Shown piece after piece: positions 20,209 through 31,243 of a stretch of 51,494 nt of DNA. A program made the translations under genes and the position numbers. Every line of letters starts with the position of its first letter. Within the stretch, counting starts at the first letter, position 1. This DNA comes from Obelidium mucronatum (Eukaryota > Chytridiomycota > Chytridiomycetes > Chytridiales > Chytriomycetaceae): the NCBI GenBank assembly GCA_025765595.1, contig JAIVFH010000203.1:1-51494 (forward strand). The letters are read 5' to 3'. Below the pieces are notes generated by a model, which was not told where the DNA came from, ran no database searches, and saw nothing but the letters and a program-made list of their open reading frames with translations.

Positions 20209-21751
20209 AGGGTGTGGAGGTTGGGGCGGGAGTGTGAAGGGACACAGCAAACCTTTTGTGTGTTGAAGAAAAAAACAACAAGATAGGATAAAAATATATT
20301 CTAATTTCCGAAACACGTTTGAGTGTTTATGTACCGTTGACACTGATTGTGGCTTATTGTTGCACGTTTTTGTTGGCTTCTTTTTGGAGTGATGGAAGTC
20401 AGTTGGCTGTTTGCTAAAAAAATAAAATAAAAAAAAGATTGCAAAAAAAAGACAAACAACCAGCAGTCTAGCCATCGTCTTCAACTAGAAATGCCACTGA
20501 TAGAAACAAATCCTGTACTTAAGCGAATCTGGTGCGATTCCATGGCGTGTAAGTTTCTTGGCCCCTGTCATGCTTTTTTCTTCTGTCTGTCGTTATCAAT
20601 CATCCCCGTTTTCAATCATCCCCAAACGGGGGTGGTTGATGTAACTGCCGCTATTGTCTCTCCAAACAGAGATATAGCGGGAGCGTCTCTTTTTAATTTG
20701 AGTGCATTTGGCTGTGCATTATCCAGTGCTAACGCTCTTCCTAATTTTTAATCATCCAGCGCCAAAGCCAGTCGTATTCTGACGCGATGTCCTATTCAAT
20801 ATTCCAACGTGAAGTCATATTCAATTAGCTGCCTACGATGTCCTATTCAATTAGCCTCCGAAAAATTGCTTTATGTCTCGCGCTAACGCAGGACACGCTC
20901 GCAACAGACAGCTAATTTTGAAACAATTAAAAACCAGAAAACTAGATACTTAATTTAAATCACCATTAAACATCAGTCTTAAATCTGTGATTCACGTCCA
21001 TTGGTTTTTAAAAGGCCCAGTCTGAAGAGAAATCAAGAGTTTTTCTGACGTCAACAAACATGAGAGCAACCATAAAACCAGAGCGGAGCAGGCACTAGAC
21101 GGAGGTGGTGGCAGCTTTTGATTTGGACAACTCTGACTTGTGTTTTATCAGATACAAACCCACATCAAATCCTTCGCAACATGTTCGGCTTTGACATATT
21201 TCGAGACAATCTGGAACCTGTCATTTGAAAGCTCTTGGCAGGAGAGTCTTGTGACAGTTATCATGATGTGGGGTATTTTGTTGTCAATAAATCTCATGTG
21301 TGCTACACATGAAAAGGCTCTTAATCCAATACACACAACATCCTAACTTATTCTGGTGAACTAAATCGTATGTAGAATATAATAAACACACTAGCTTTGT
21401 TTAAGTCATACAACGCGTGATCTAATTTATCCCATCTGGATTCTAAGGTTGATACATGGTCAGCTTTCCTTGGAAGCAAGAAAGCCAGACGTACAACTTT
21501 GGAAGAAAGACTCGTGAATGGTATTCACTCGTGGACCATGGTATAATTAGAATAAGGGTTTTAGTATGAAATGAGGTGTTAGTGTGTTCTGGGGAAAATA
21601 CCTGAAACATGTATTTCAGACTAACTCCGGGTATAAATACAAAGAAGTGTTAGAAGGAGAAAAAGAGAGAACATTCCACGAAACAAGTGTGCTATACACA
21701 CTGACCACTCACCGTGATCTTTGACATCTTGCTTGCTTCTTCTTCCAACAG
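20209..21751. other. Centre, right part: no recognisable gene
   Basis: Includes a purine/pyrimidine-rich stretch (20,400-20,460), a short direct repeat CGATGTCCTATTCAAT (about 20,783 and 20,834) and a few frames of under 90 codons without motifs. The last 100 bp before 21,752 end in a pyrimidine-rich TTCTTCTTCCAACAG acceptor, presumably the intron in front of the RecQ-like exon. Confidence 0.45.
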
Positions 21752-22061
21752 GCGCCGGAAAGTCGCTGTCATTCTTAGTAGCGGCAATTGCTCAGCCAAA
21801 CACAGCCATTGTTGTCACACCGCTTCTGGCCCTTATGGATGACCAAGTGTCGCAATGCCTCAGCAAAAATATTGCTAGCTGCTTTGCATTGTGAAATGAG
21901 CGAAGGTTGTATTTGACAGCATACTACTAACTTGAATTCTAATCACAGCAGAAAACAGAGATAAGGTTATTAAGCAAGTCAGAAGTAAAAATATAAAACT
22001 ATTGTATGTGTCTCCAGAGCGCGTGGCACGTAAAGAATTCCTTGAAATGATGAAACTTTAA
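21752..22061 (+). pseudogene. RecQ-like helicase fragment, two exons
   Basis: Exon A (21,752-21,890) carries Walker A GAGKSLSFLV and the RecQ motif Ia VVTPLLALMDDQV. The intron 21,891-21,948 has a TACTAAC branch point (21,925-21,931). Exon B carries KNIKLLYVSPERVARKEF and ends at TAA 22,059-22,061, before the DEAH box. Exons A and B do not join in phase (one base off). A later candidate exon near 22,103 reads LLVI but then GAV, not DEA. It is a decayed gene, with no remaining N-terminus or C-terminal half visible. It lies tail to tail with the Pif1-like remnant. Confidence 0.75.
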
Positions 22062-22254
22062 TTATATTGAATTTTTTATGCTTTTTTGTGCATCTTTTAC
22101 AGCACTTCTAGTCATTGGAGCAGTGGCCGGTAAGCTCTCAAGAGGTTAGGTTTGGGGTGATAACGCATCCTCCAACATAACCACACCTGTCGACTGACAA
22201 CAATCCGCGTATTCTCCATGCCAATTTCAGTGTTTAGATATTAAATTAACTCAC

Positions 22255-22807
22255 TTTTGTCAATTATCCACACTTTAATTGATTTCCATCGACTCAATGC
22301 TTGATTGTTTCTCTTTATCTTTGTCACCAAGACGTTTGCAGTCAAGTCGTCTGAGGAAACATGAATTAAAGAGATGGGTGATATTTACAACACACCTTTT
22401 AAAAGACCACATCCCACAAATGATCCTACGGTTACTCCTCCAATTTGACTGGTGGCAATTCCTGCAGTAATTGATGTTAGAGACACACAGAACATTGGAA
22501 CCCACCTGCCACAGAGGTAACAGCCACAGTGTCTCCGGATTCCTTCAGTGATATTTGATTAATTATTTCGCAGGTAAGACGTGATTAGCCAACTCCTGAA
22601 TGTTGTGAGAAAAAGAGATAACAACCAATATTTCTTACCTGCACTGCCTGTATAAAAGACGCTATGACCTGCCATCACCACTGTTACTATATTTTCTTGC
22701 TCCTTTGTCAGATCCTTCTCGACAAACGGCATTGCTTCAACTTGACGACGTTTTGTTTGTTGACTTTGTATGTCCTTGCATGACTTCCGGTTCTTCTGAT
22801 CCTCCAT
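22255..22807 (-). pseudogene. Pif1-like DNA helicase, N-terminal half, inactivated (right copy)
   Basis: Mirror of 14,934-15,486 with the same exon layout and the same lesions: TAA in place of the Walker A lysine (22,585-22,587) and IIDK in motif II. The ATG is at 22,805-22,807. No difference from the left copy was seen in the coding parts. Confidence 0.82.
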
Positions 22808-23223
22808 TTGATATGACAGAGAATATCTGCAGGAATTTGCAGCGCTCGTTTAAGCGTTTTTTTGGAGGTCCAGTGGGGACTCGATGTTGTCATTGATTTT
22901 CCTCTTTTTTTAGATTTTGTATTATTGTGCAAAGTGAGTAGCTCCCTACCTCCTGTCGATCGCCTCTCACGCCCGCACTACCTTCTCCCTTCCTCTCTTG
23001 CTTTATCACACTTCCCCCTGAGAATAACATGCAGCTCATTGAAACACACTTGCTGTGGAGGATTAAAATTGACAGAAAAACAAACTTTGCCTGATAACTC
23101 TTTCTCAGTTAGTCTATTGATGCAGAAGCATCATGAAAACACACTTTTTTTATCTTCAAGTGGATCAAAAACCCTATATAAGGAAGCCTGGTCATGATGG
23201 ACTATGGCTCATTAACATGCAGA

Positions 23224-23297
23224 ACTCCATTAGCTCAGTTGGTTAGAGCGTGGTGCTAATAACGCCAAGGTCACAGGTTCGATCCCTGTATGGAGCA
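23224..23297 (+). tRNA. tRNA-Ile(AAU), right copy
   Basis: Same sequence as 14,444-14,517 on the other strand: anticodon loop CTAATAA and T-arm ACAGGTTCGATCCCTGT. Confidence 0.9.
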
Positions 23298-23363
23298 TTT
23301 TCGATTATTGACACAAGTCAAACCAATTTAGTAATGAAGGCTACAATTCTTGATGAAGACACA

Positions 23364-23436
23364 GCCCGGCTAGCTCAATCGGTAGAGCGTAAGACTCTTA
23401 ATCTTAAGGTTGTGGGTTCGACCCCCACGTCGGGCT
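23364..23436 (+). tRNA. tRNA-Lys(CUU), right copy
   Basis: Same sequence as 14,305-14,377: anticodon loop CTCTTAA. It follows tRNA-Ile by 66 bp. Confidence 0.92.
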
Positions 23437-25358
23437 ACTATTGGTTTATAGAACCATCTTTCTGCAAAGTGGAGTATTAAACTGACATTTTGACCATGAA
23501 TCAAAACCTGAACAGATGCCCTCCATTGATACGGTGCAAGTGGACTCGCATCAACCTGGCAAGTACCCTGACCCACTAGATTGGGGGTATGATTGGTTTT
23601 CACTATTAACCAAAGAAACCCACCAAAACCCAACTGACCTGACCTCCTTCCATTCTTCCAAACAGGTTTGTCAATGACAATAAGTTTGAGGCTCAATTTT
23701 TTTTTGTTATAACCTTCAATTTTTCTGTTTGCTATTATTAAAACGTCATTCTGCAATACTTTATGCGCATAAATTCTTAACTTTTTTTATTTTATTCTCA
23801 TTACAAACTATTTATTTCTACTTCCTTCCATACAATAGACCATTCCCCAAAGACCTGCAGGATAATCCTGACAGGTTTGGGTTTCACGTTTACCCTGACA
23901 CCCAAATCCAAACAGTCAGCTTTGGGATGAAACCGACCCAAACCCAACCTGTTTGCACCTTATCCATTGCCCTCCAAAACAATCAATCACCACATTGTCT
24001 GATGGTGGTGAGTTCAACAACCAAACAACTTAAAGTTGACCCCTTCAATTCAACTAGCAGCTCAGCCCCATGCCCTACAACGTCTTATATATTTCACCAA
24101 ATAGCAAGATGTAGAACATTACTGCCTATTAATTCAATAAAACCTTTTTTTATTTCTTGATTGATCTTTGTCAAAGCCAAACTGTACAAGTGAGACTGCA
24201 TTCGGCACAAAATGCAATTCATGTGCTGATGGCTGCTTTTGCCTTTCCAAAGTAACCTCCAGCAGACTAGTTGATATTGTGGAAAGAAACCCAGTAATCC
24301 TTGGAGGCATGCAGTGCCTCACAACACAAGCAATGCTAGTGGTAGCTGTAAAAATAGAAAAAGATCCAAAATCAAAATGCACAATATTAACTTTGACTGT
24401 ACCTTTTCCATTTTGGCTTTATTTGTTGTTGTGAATATTGTTTGACTGGGATGTGTTGCTAACACCTGGTAAAAGTTGCGTAGCTTTGTCTATGTGTACC
24501 TAAGAAAGAGTCTTATATGACAGCAGCAATTTCTTGTGGAGTAGCATCAGGGCGAGCTGTTATATTTGGACAAAATCAATATGTTGTCACACAAGTTAAA
24601 TCAATTCCTTTAGCAGCTGTACATAAGTTACAAGAGCAAGGATCACAACTGGAAAGATTCCAAGACAATTCGATCTTGCAAATCCCACCACTCTCACAAA
24701 ATTGTTTAAAAACTCCACCAACACAACCTTGTTTCTACCCATACTATTATAAAGCCCAACTAACCCATAAGGTAATATATATTAGAAGATAAAAGAATGC
24801 AATAAGAACAAATAAAAATGAAGAAACAGAATTTGTCGAAACAATATATTCAGCTCAAATTCAATTGTTCCAAAATCTTTCTAACCATTTGCTTTTGTTT
24901 CTGATTCCACAGCTAGCTGCATTTATATAAAAATACAAAACTGAGTCATCAAAGTTTTCAAAAAAATCTTTCAAAGCTCTAGAGATAGATTTGATTTTAG
25001 ATATAAATGACCAACTGAGTCAACCAAAACTCTGTTTTGGGATGCATATCCCTATTGATAACAATGGTGTAACTTTAGTAATAACACCTTTTCTGACAGG
25101 TTTCCAAAAAAAACTCTTATGTTTATAACCCTCCTTAAAAAATAGATTGGTCAAATGTTGCCACTAGTCTCTTGCACAGAGTATAATATCCTCCTCTGAC
25201 AATTGATCTGGAGTCAGTTGACCCTACTGCATGTAAACATTGAAACGCAGAACTAAGATGCCACAGCACAAAGAGTTATAGGAGAACGCTAAACTCAGTG
25301 GAACCTTTTTGGAGATAACAAGACTTTGCAAAGAGTTGCAGCATGTCATGACTACTTA
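23437..25358. other. Right-arm region with three short unassigned plus-strand frames
   Basis: Mirror of 12,387-14,304. Frames at 23,729-24,160, 24,168-24,434 and 24,517-24,792 are the same as in the left arm. A frame near 24,950-25,110 reads LCFGMHIPIDNNGV and ends in a stop. No function can be assigned. Confidence 0.4.
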
Positions 25359-25575
25359 GGCCTCGTTCGGCCACGAAAATGAAAATTTTGCTCTTTTTGC
25401 AAAAAGAGCATTATGGCTGAAAATGCTCTTTTTGCAAAAAGAAGAAATATCTATTTCTGCAAAATGCAGGTTTTCAAATTTCGAAAGTGGCCACGTAGCT
25501 TTCGAAATTGATTTTGTGGAGTAGCCACGAATTTTCTTCCCTTCGTTTTTTTCTCACCAAATCTGCCCCCTCCCT

Positions 25576-25608
<33 letters not shown>

Positions 25609-26266
25609 CCAACCTGCCAGGACAGGGCCAATACCCAGCAGCCTGGAACACTAGCGCCTGCCTCCACTGCCTCATCATCTAGCAGTAGTCCAACATGCTG
25701 GGGTTGGAACTTCTAGTCCTCTCGAATCTTCAGTTCTCTTGTCTCCCTCAAATCAGCGATTAGTGACTGTCCTCCACTCACACACAATACACCTTGTAAA
25801 AGCATCAAATCGACTTCTTAAAAGAAGCATTGATGATGCTGTGCAGGCTTTGGCAATTGAACTCATCAATCCACCACCAATTCACCGCATTCAGTGCTTC
25901 TATCTTTTTAGGAATGGCGTCAGATTCGAATTCAGCGGAGTTTCTTAAAAATGTGTATTTTAAACTCAAATAAACACTGCAATATTTCTTGATTTTCTGT
26001 CTTTTTTTCAGTTTTCAAATGCATTTTGGAAAGGAAAAACAGCTATTTTCTATTTCTGGGTTTTGACCTCTTTTTGGCCTCTTTTTGGCCCTAAAATGCA
26101 TTCTGGAAGTTTTTTGGAAAAAACGCATTTTGCATAATGCCTTTCTGGATCAAAATGCATTTACGAAGCCAAGAAGAGCTTTTTGCATTTTGCAGAATGC
26201 ACTTTTTGAAAAAATAGGTTCTTTTTGGTGGAAAAAGAAGGAAATTTTTCATGGCCGAACGGGGCC
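25359..26266. mobile_element. Harbinger-type MITE, right copy (908 bp)
   Basis: Mirror of 11,471-12,386, flanked by TTA (25,356-25,358 and 26,267-26,269). The C run at 25,577-25,607 is 31 long, against 39 G's on the left. I see no other length difference inside the element. Confidence 0.85.
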
Positions 26267-26366
26267 TTAATTTCAAGGCATGGGGAGAAAAAGCCAAAAA
26301 CTACCTTCTGCACTCTGCTGTTTAAGTTAAATATAATAAAAATTTTTCTGATCATGGTTTTCGGCG

Positions 26367-26438
26367 TCCCAGATAGTATAGTGGCTAGTATCCGCCCCTG
26401 TCACGGGCGAGACCGGGGTTCAATTCCCCGTCTGGGAG
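26367..26438 (+). tRNA. tRNA-Asp(GUC), right copy
   Basis: Identical to 11,299-11,370 on the opposite strand, with the same 5' and 3' flanks. Confidence 0.93.
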
Positions 26439-26512
26439 ACTTTTAGCTAATCTCAAAATCGTTTGAGTAATGGTGCAGATTGTTTGGAAAGAGATTCCTA
26501 GAGGCTAAAATT

Positions 26513-26584
26513 TGCAGTAGCCGGGATTCGAACCCGGGTCGCATGCTTGGAAGGCAGGCATAATAACCACTATACAACTACTGC
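26513..26584 (-). tRNA. tRNA-Gly(UCC), right copy
   Basis: Identical to 11,153-11,224 on the opposite strand. Convergent with tRNA-Asp, 74 bp apart. Confidence 0.93.
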
Positions 26585-26641
26585 CCTGTCTTTTTTGTCG
26601 TAGCAAATATTATAGTACCTTTACTGCTCTAGAAACTGTTT

Positions 26642-26888
26642 TATCATAATTGGTAGGTGACGCAGCACCGGACAATCACAGCCGCTAGATGTTGTATGGC
26701 TAAGAGGCAGCTTATGACTCTCAGGGAAGGGGCGGTGGACAAGGCTCGCGCACAAGCTTACTTCCCCAGAAGCGACAAGGGTGAAGTATCGTGCACGTGC
26801 ACACTTCTCCGCATGTTTGTCCCTTTTCTGGTGAAGGGCATTTTCTCCTACTTATATCTTCAGAACTGTGAAACACGGGATTGTTTCC
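26642..26888 (+). repeat. 247-bp dispersed repeat, copy 2
   Basis: Mirror of 10,850-11,096. Carries GTGCACGTGCAC between GAAGTATC and ACTTC. Confidence 0.7.
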
Positions 26889-27740
26889 TAAGAACTCGAA
26901 GGCCATGCTCCGCACGCCTACAGATTCTAACATGTTGCTGCCATTCCCGGAAGCAACTACAGAAAGACTGTCACAAGAGATCCATACCAGGACGTTGCCT
27001 ACCTGCTACAGCCAAGGGCAAGTCAGTCAAAATGATTGTCAATTTGATTTTCTCTTTATAGGATAACAGAAATATATGAGAGAATCATTGTTTTAGCCTT
27101 GACCTGAACCTGCATGTTTCTGATGTAAGTTGCTGTAGGTCGCCATGAAGACAGGACTACTTGTATGAACAGAACTTTGACTGCTGTTTCCAGATCTCAA
27201 AGCACCAATTGCCACGTATACCCACTGAAATGCATGTAGCTATTCCACTGTCATTGATCCGTCCATCACTATTGCGACAACCACTGCAACGCTTATAGGT
27301 TTGTATGCTTATACCCCTTCTTTGTCATTTCATGACAAATTGATTACTCTTCAGTTTCTGCAGTTTGAGGCTTCTTTGCCAAAGTCCTTGAATTTGTTTC
27401 TGTGTCTACAGTGAAAAAACCCCATGGCCATATTCTTGGAGGGTCTGCTTTTGTTCAGTTCTACCAGTTTGTTGATCAGGGGCAGAAATTTTGATATGGA
27501 AGACCATATTTGACGTTGAGCAAAACAAAAAGCTTGATCAGGTTGGGCAAAATCAACAAGGAAGTAATGATGATACTGGATTTCATCAAATGGAGGAATG
27601 CAAAGCAGGGAGAAAAGCAACTACACATTACTTTCAGCCCGACTTGAGCTAACCCATTAAACATGCCAGCATTTTTGTTTATTGTTATTTAAAGTCCATT
27701 TTGTGCCTTGTTTTCAACACAACTGATTGCTTACCCCCCT
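26889..27740. other. Right-arm DNA without a recognisable gene
   Basis: Mirror of 9,997-10,849. The frames at 27,351-27,620 and 27,476-27,664 correspond to the single left frame 10,072-10,386, split by the one-base A-run difference. Confidence 0.5.
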
Positions 27741-28224
27741 TTGACACAACCGAGGCAAACTTTGAGAACTTGCGGGGGTTTCTTAAACATATGCATTGCT
27801 TGTTCGCAGACTGTCTGTCAGTATCAAAGAGGTTCTCTCCTTCCAACAGGCTTCAATTTCTTCCAGAGTCAATTTGGCGGCTTCTTCAGGGAACTAAATG
27901 CTTCTTGTCTTGAAACAGCACCAAAGCAACTTCATTTGGGGTCAAATTGACCCAAGTTTCTGAATCGGGGAAGTACAATGTTTTGACACAACCGAGGCAA
28001 ACTTTGAGAACTTGCGGGGGTTTCTTAAACATATGCATTGCTTGTTCGCAGACTGTCTGTCAGTATCAAAGAGGTTCTCTCCTTCCAACAGGCTTCAATT
28101 TCTTCCAGAGTCAATTTGGCGGCTTCTTCAGGGAACTAAATGCTTCTTGTCTTGAAACAGCACCAAAGCAACTTCATTTGGGGTCAAATTGACCCAAGTT
28201 TCTGAATCGGGGAAGTACAATGTT
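27741..28224. repeat. Tandem duplication, 2 x 242 bp (right copy)
   Basis: Units start TTGACACAACCGAGGC at 27,741 and 27,983. The two units are more alike than the left pair: at sites where left unit 2 differs, both right units carry the left unit-1 version. Confidence 0.9.
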
Positions 28225-28264
28225 GGAAGTACTCCCCTCGGAGTACGGCGGCCAGAGTAAATAG

Positions 28265-28533
28265 GCTTTTTTTTTTGGTTTCGATGTTAATGTATTTTGT
28301 AATTAACACTTTGTCAAACAACTACTTCTCGCCAATTTCTCAGAACAGTATAGTTAGGCCCGGCTCACATTCTGGACAGCAAGTGACTTTCCACTCCAAC
28401 CCCCCTTGTAGACCTCCCGTCTACTTCCTCTTTTTTTCTTGGGCACCTTCCACTCTACTCTGTAGTCCAGAAGTGCAGGGCTCCTTTGAGGGCTCCTGAA
28501 CTACCACCAATTTCGTTTTCAGTTCCACCAGGG
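28265..28533 (-). mobile_element. SINE, right copy, head deleted
   Basis: Minus-strand copy of 9142-9471 with the poly(A) tail (T run at 28,267) and one flanking target repeat (28,248-28,264). The head, including the A box and most of the B box, is gone. The truncation joint abuts Harbinger-side sequence (GACCAGAGTAA). Confidence 0.75.
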
Positions 28534-28672
28534 TTTACTCTGGTCAGCTGAGTCGTTGATGTTATTGCCAACCAGACTTACGATCCCCTGCCTTGGCGGC
28601 GACGGCGTTTGTGATAAAATAGGAGTTTATTGCAAAAAGGTACATACTTTCCATTTGAAATTTCAATGAGCA

Positions 28673-28912
28673 GTGGTCATTGAAAGAACATTTGGGACGT
28701 TGAAGCAACAATGGAGAATTCTATTGACTGTTCAAAAAGCCTCCCCCAAACAAGCATGCAAGTCTTCTTTGCCTGTGCCATCCTTCACAATATCTGTAAC
28801 AGCCATGCAGACTCTGTTTTTTAGGATACATGAGACAACTATGAACACCAAGAAGCAAACTACACTCTCCTATTCCAGTTACTACCTCCAATGTGAATGC
28901 CACACTTGTTGA
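28673..28912 (+). pseudogene. PIF/Harbinger transposase C-terminal remnant, right copy
   Basis: Same frame as 7,689-7,928, starting VIERTFGTLKQQWRIL. A 4-bp indel lies just downstream (TTTC present left, absent right, near 28,915). Confidence 0.65.
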
Positions 28913-29199
28913 AGAAATGCAATGGCAGCTTGTCGTCAATTGCTTGCAGACAAGCTATATTATGAATAAAATCCAAGCTTATTAAACAACTTCAATTTTC
29001 TGATTCTTCAGTTTCCTGTTCTGCAACTTGATTTGAGTTTGAACTTGCCAATGAGGGATATGTTTGATGTGGCACTGTCACAGGATGTGGCTGTGAGAAC
29101 ACACTTGTTTGCTGGGAGGATGAAAACCCACTATTCAACTGGCGTTAGCAATGGATGCTGCTTGATTTGCGTCTGCTCCAACATCTGTTTGAAAGCTTG

Positions 29200-29797
29200 C
29201 TAATTTTTTTCGACAACCCTCCTCATCTTTGCTGGCAGCATTGCCAGTGAGTTTGTTGACCAACCCATTGTGCCGTTCTGGCTAACATCATCTCCTTCTT
29301 TTCTTGTGATTGCAAACACTTGCAGCAATTGCACCAGGTCCAGGCGTCCGGGATATTTGGCATGGAATTCAGAAACCAACTCAGCAGAACCAGAAACATT
29401 GTCAGCAGGCTCCCAGGAGTAGTCAGAGTTAGAATAACCCATCCAATGAACTAAATATTGAAGTTTGTTTTTCTTTATTTTTTATTTCTTGAACTTCCCA
29501 TTCTTCACAGTTGTCCACAATAACTGGTGGAGGTGGAGGTTGGGTAAACGCGGCAACAATATTCTTAGTCTTGGGATGAAGCAAAGACGCAAGGAATACT
29601 GGATGAATACACATGGTTGAAGGTAAGGCAAGTTCAAAGGTTACTGCGTTGATGACACGTTTGACTTTAGAAGGACCAAGTTTTTATCTATCTTTTGAGA
29701 AGGACGATAAGTCTTGATATTGCAGCAATCCAAGAATACTAAGTCCGCGGGTTTAATTTTTTCCTTAAGCTTGTTTCACCTGCTTTTCCTCCGTCTC
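29200..29797 (-). pseudogene. Ty3/gypsy chromovirus integrase C-terminus with chromodomain, right copy
   Basis: Contains on the minus strand LPSTMCIHPVF, PPPPPVIVD, EEWEV and the chromodomain half SWEPADN ... FHAKYPG, with several substitutions relative to the left copy (for example CSWEP to YSWEP). It is cut at about 29,797 and directly joined to a gag remnant of the same type of element, so RT, RNase H and the integrase core are deleted. Confidence 0.72.
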
Positions 29798-29849
29798 CAC
29801 TCAGAAGAATGGGAAGTTCAATAAAAAATAAAAATAAAAAAACTTTTTT

Positions 29850-30384
29850 GCAACCTAGAGAGGGCAAGCTTTGGTGTCAGAAGCATCCTTGCAACCATCT
29901 TGACCACAGTAAGTGCAAAGGTCTTTATCCTTGCGGGGTTCACATTCCTTGTGGGTAGACCTGCCAGACTTGACTTTGGCAGTGGCAACGTCAGCAATCT
30001 TGGAAGGGACACCTGGGTTATTGGGACAGGAGGAGCTGGAACCTGAACCTTGGTTACACTTGGAGGATCCAGAAGTTTGTTATTAGCAAACATGCGCTCA
30101 TTGAAGACAATGGCCTTGCGCATGAGCATAGAGAGGTTTGTGGGTTGCGGTTTGAGACCATCAATATAGTTCATCATGTGAAGCTTGAGACCTTGTTTGA
30201 ACATGAGCATCTTGGTGTACTCATTGTGTTGAGTACCACAGCAAAGGAAATTGCAAGTGCAGGCTTGACAGGAAGTTGTTTGAGTTAAGGTCTTGGTCTT
30301 GTCATTAGCAATTGGCTTTGTTTTTGAGAGAAATGCAAAACCGACAGATTTCTGAGGAGCAGTAGAAGGAGGAGTGTCAGCCAT
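29850..30384 (-). pseudogene. Ty3/gypsy gag remnant with zinc-knuckle-like end
   Basis: The frame from ATG 30,384 includes MFKQGLKLHMMNYIDGLKP and LMRKAIVFNERMF, resembling the capsid C-terminal helices of fungal Ty3 gag (FxxGLxxxI ... AIxID). A frameshift near its end exposes LCTYCGQDGC, the start of a CCHC-type knuckle. It is shorter than a usual gag (about 300 aa or more), consistent with internal deletion. Confidence 0.55.
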
Positions 30385-30639
30385 TATTGTATTTTAGGGA
30401 TTTAAACTGAAAATCAAACTGAAAATGTGATGGCAAGACTGATAGCAGAATAATATGAAAAGTGGCCCACAACGCTATCAACATGACAGTTACTGTCGCT
30501 TTGATCAAAGGCACAAAGAAAAGGACAGGGACAATTCTCGATACACTTTGGCCAAAACCAGTTACAAAGGAGTAAGAATCCGCAGTCTCCCATACATCCA
30601 AAACGTGGATGCCACACTTTTGCGTGCTATATGAACATA

Positions 30640-31243
30640 CTCATCCATCCAGTGTCAAGAAAATATTTTGGCACATATGGAACAATACCGGGCAATCCCA
30701 AGGAGTATGTTTTGGTTGCCACAACTCTGGTCTTTGGATGGAACTGTTTGCCGCATATTGAACAAACAATTGTAGAAGCAATTGTTTGATACATCAGAAT
30801 GATCCAAACCCCAAATATGCATGTTCTATGATGACTCGGCATGTGGCAAAATACACAACTTGCTGCAATGCAAAACGTGCAATAGCAATAGTCACAATTA
30901 TTTTCACAAAATGCACTTTCTTTATTGCTCTGACAAAAGGCTGCCTCTCTCCAGACACAATCATTACATATTTGGGGGCATTCATCAACTTTAAAGAAGG
31001 CATCCATCCAGAGAAACAAAGCAGATTCCTCACACTATCAAGGTGGATTATCAAACAAATAGAAGAGGAGAAAGAATTCAACATGGACATACTAGAATCA
31101 TACACGGGAAAGAAAGCAGTGATTGCTTCATCCAAAGTGTCAGAAGCAATTCCAGGAACTATTAGAGCCAGTGTTAGCAGTTATTACGTACAAGTCTCAC
31201 GGTGGAAGCCCTGGTCTGGTCCTTGCTCTAATAATTTTACTTA
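30640..31243 (+). pseudogene. DIRS/Ngaro-like reverse transcriptase remnant
   Basis: Three plus-strand frames, shifted against each other, give in order KYFGTYGTIPGN and TTLVFGWNCLPHIEQTI (compare LPFGW..SP in DIRS-type RTs), then MFYDDSACGK (the YxDD catalytic motif, about 30,818), then CLSPDTIITYLGAFINF and HPEKQSRFLTL (thumb: LSP...YLG...K..F). The last frame runs on to 31,243. Frameshifts and stops make it non-functional. The DIRS/Ngaro class is inferred from the FGW form of the motif. Its tyrosine recombinase is not in the window. Confidence 0.55.

Larger units (their letters stand above)
21941..29797. repeat. Right arm of the large inverted duplication
   Basis: Reverse complement of 6,798-15,800. 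It is 7.86 kb, against 9.0 kb on the left, because the dioxygenase-like core and SINE head are missing (joint at about 28,534). The inner edge lies in the RecQ intron, and the outer edge in the Ty3 integrase remnant. Near the outer edge, at 29,803, a short stretch (AGAAGAATGGGAAGTTCAAT) reads in the opposite orientation to the integrase beside it and matches 7,091 of the left copy, a small fold-back at the breakpoint. Confidence 0.93.

Noticed and set aside
19963..20484. 173-aa minus-strand frame
   Set aside because: It lies mostly in the 247-bp dispersed repeat and a T-rich stretch. The corresponding frames in the other copies differ.
6798..29797. A single giant transposon with 8-9-kb terminal inverted repeats
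   Set aside because: No target duplication or defined termini were found at the outer edges, which lie inside a degraded retroelement. A rearrangement-born duplication explains it better.
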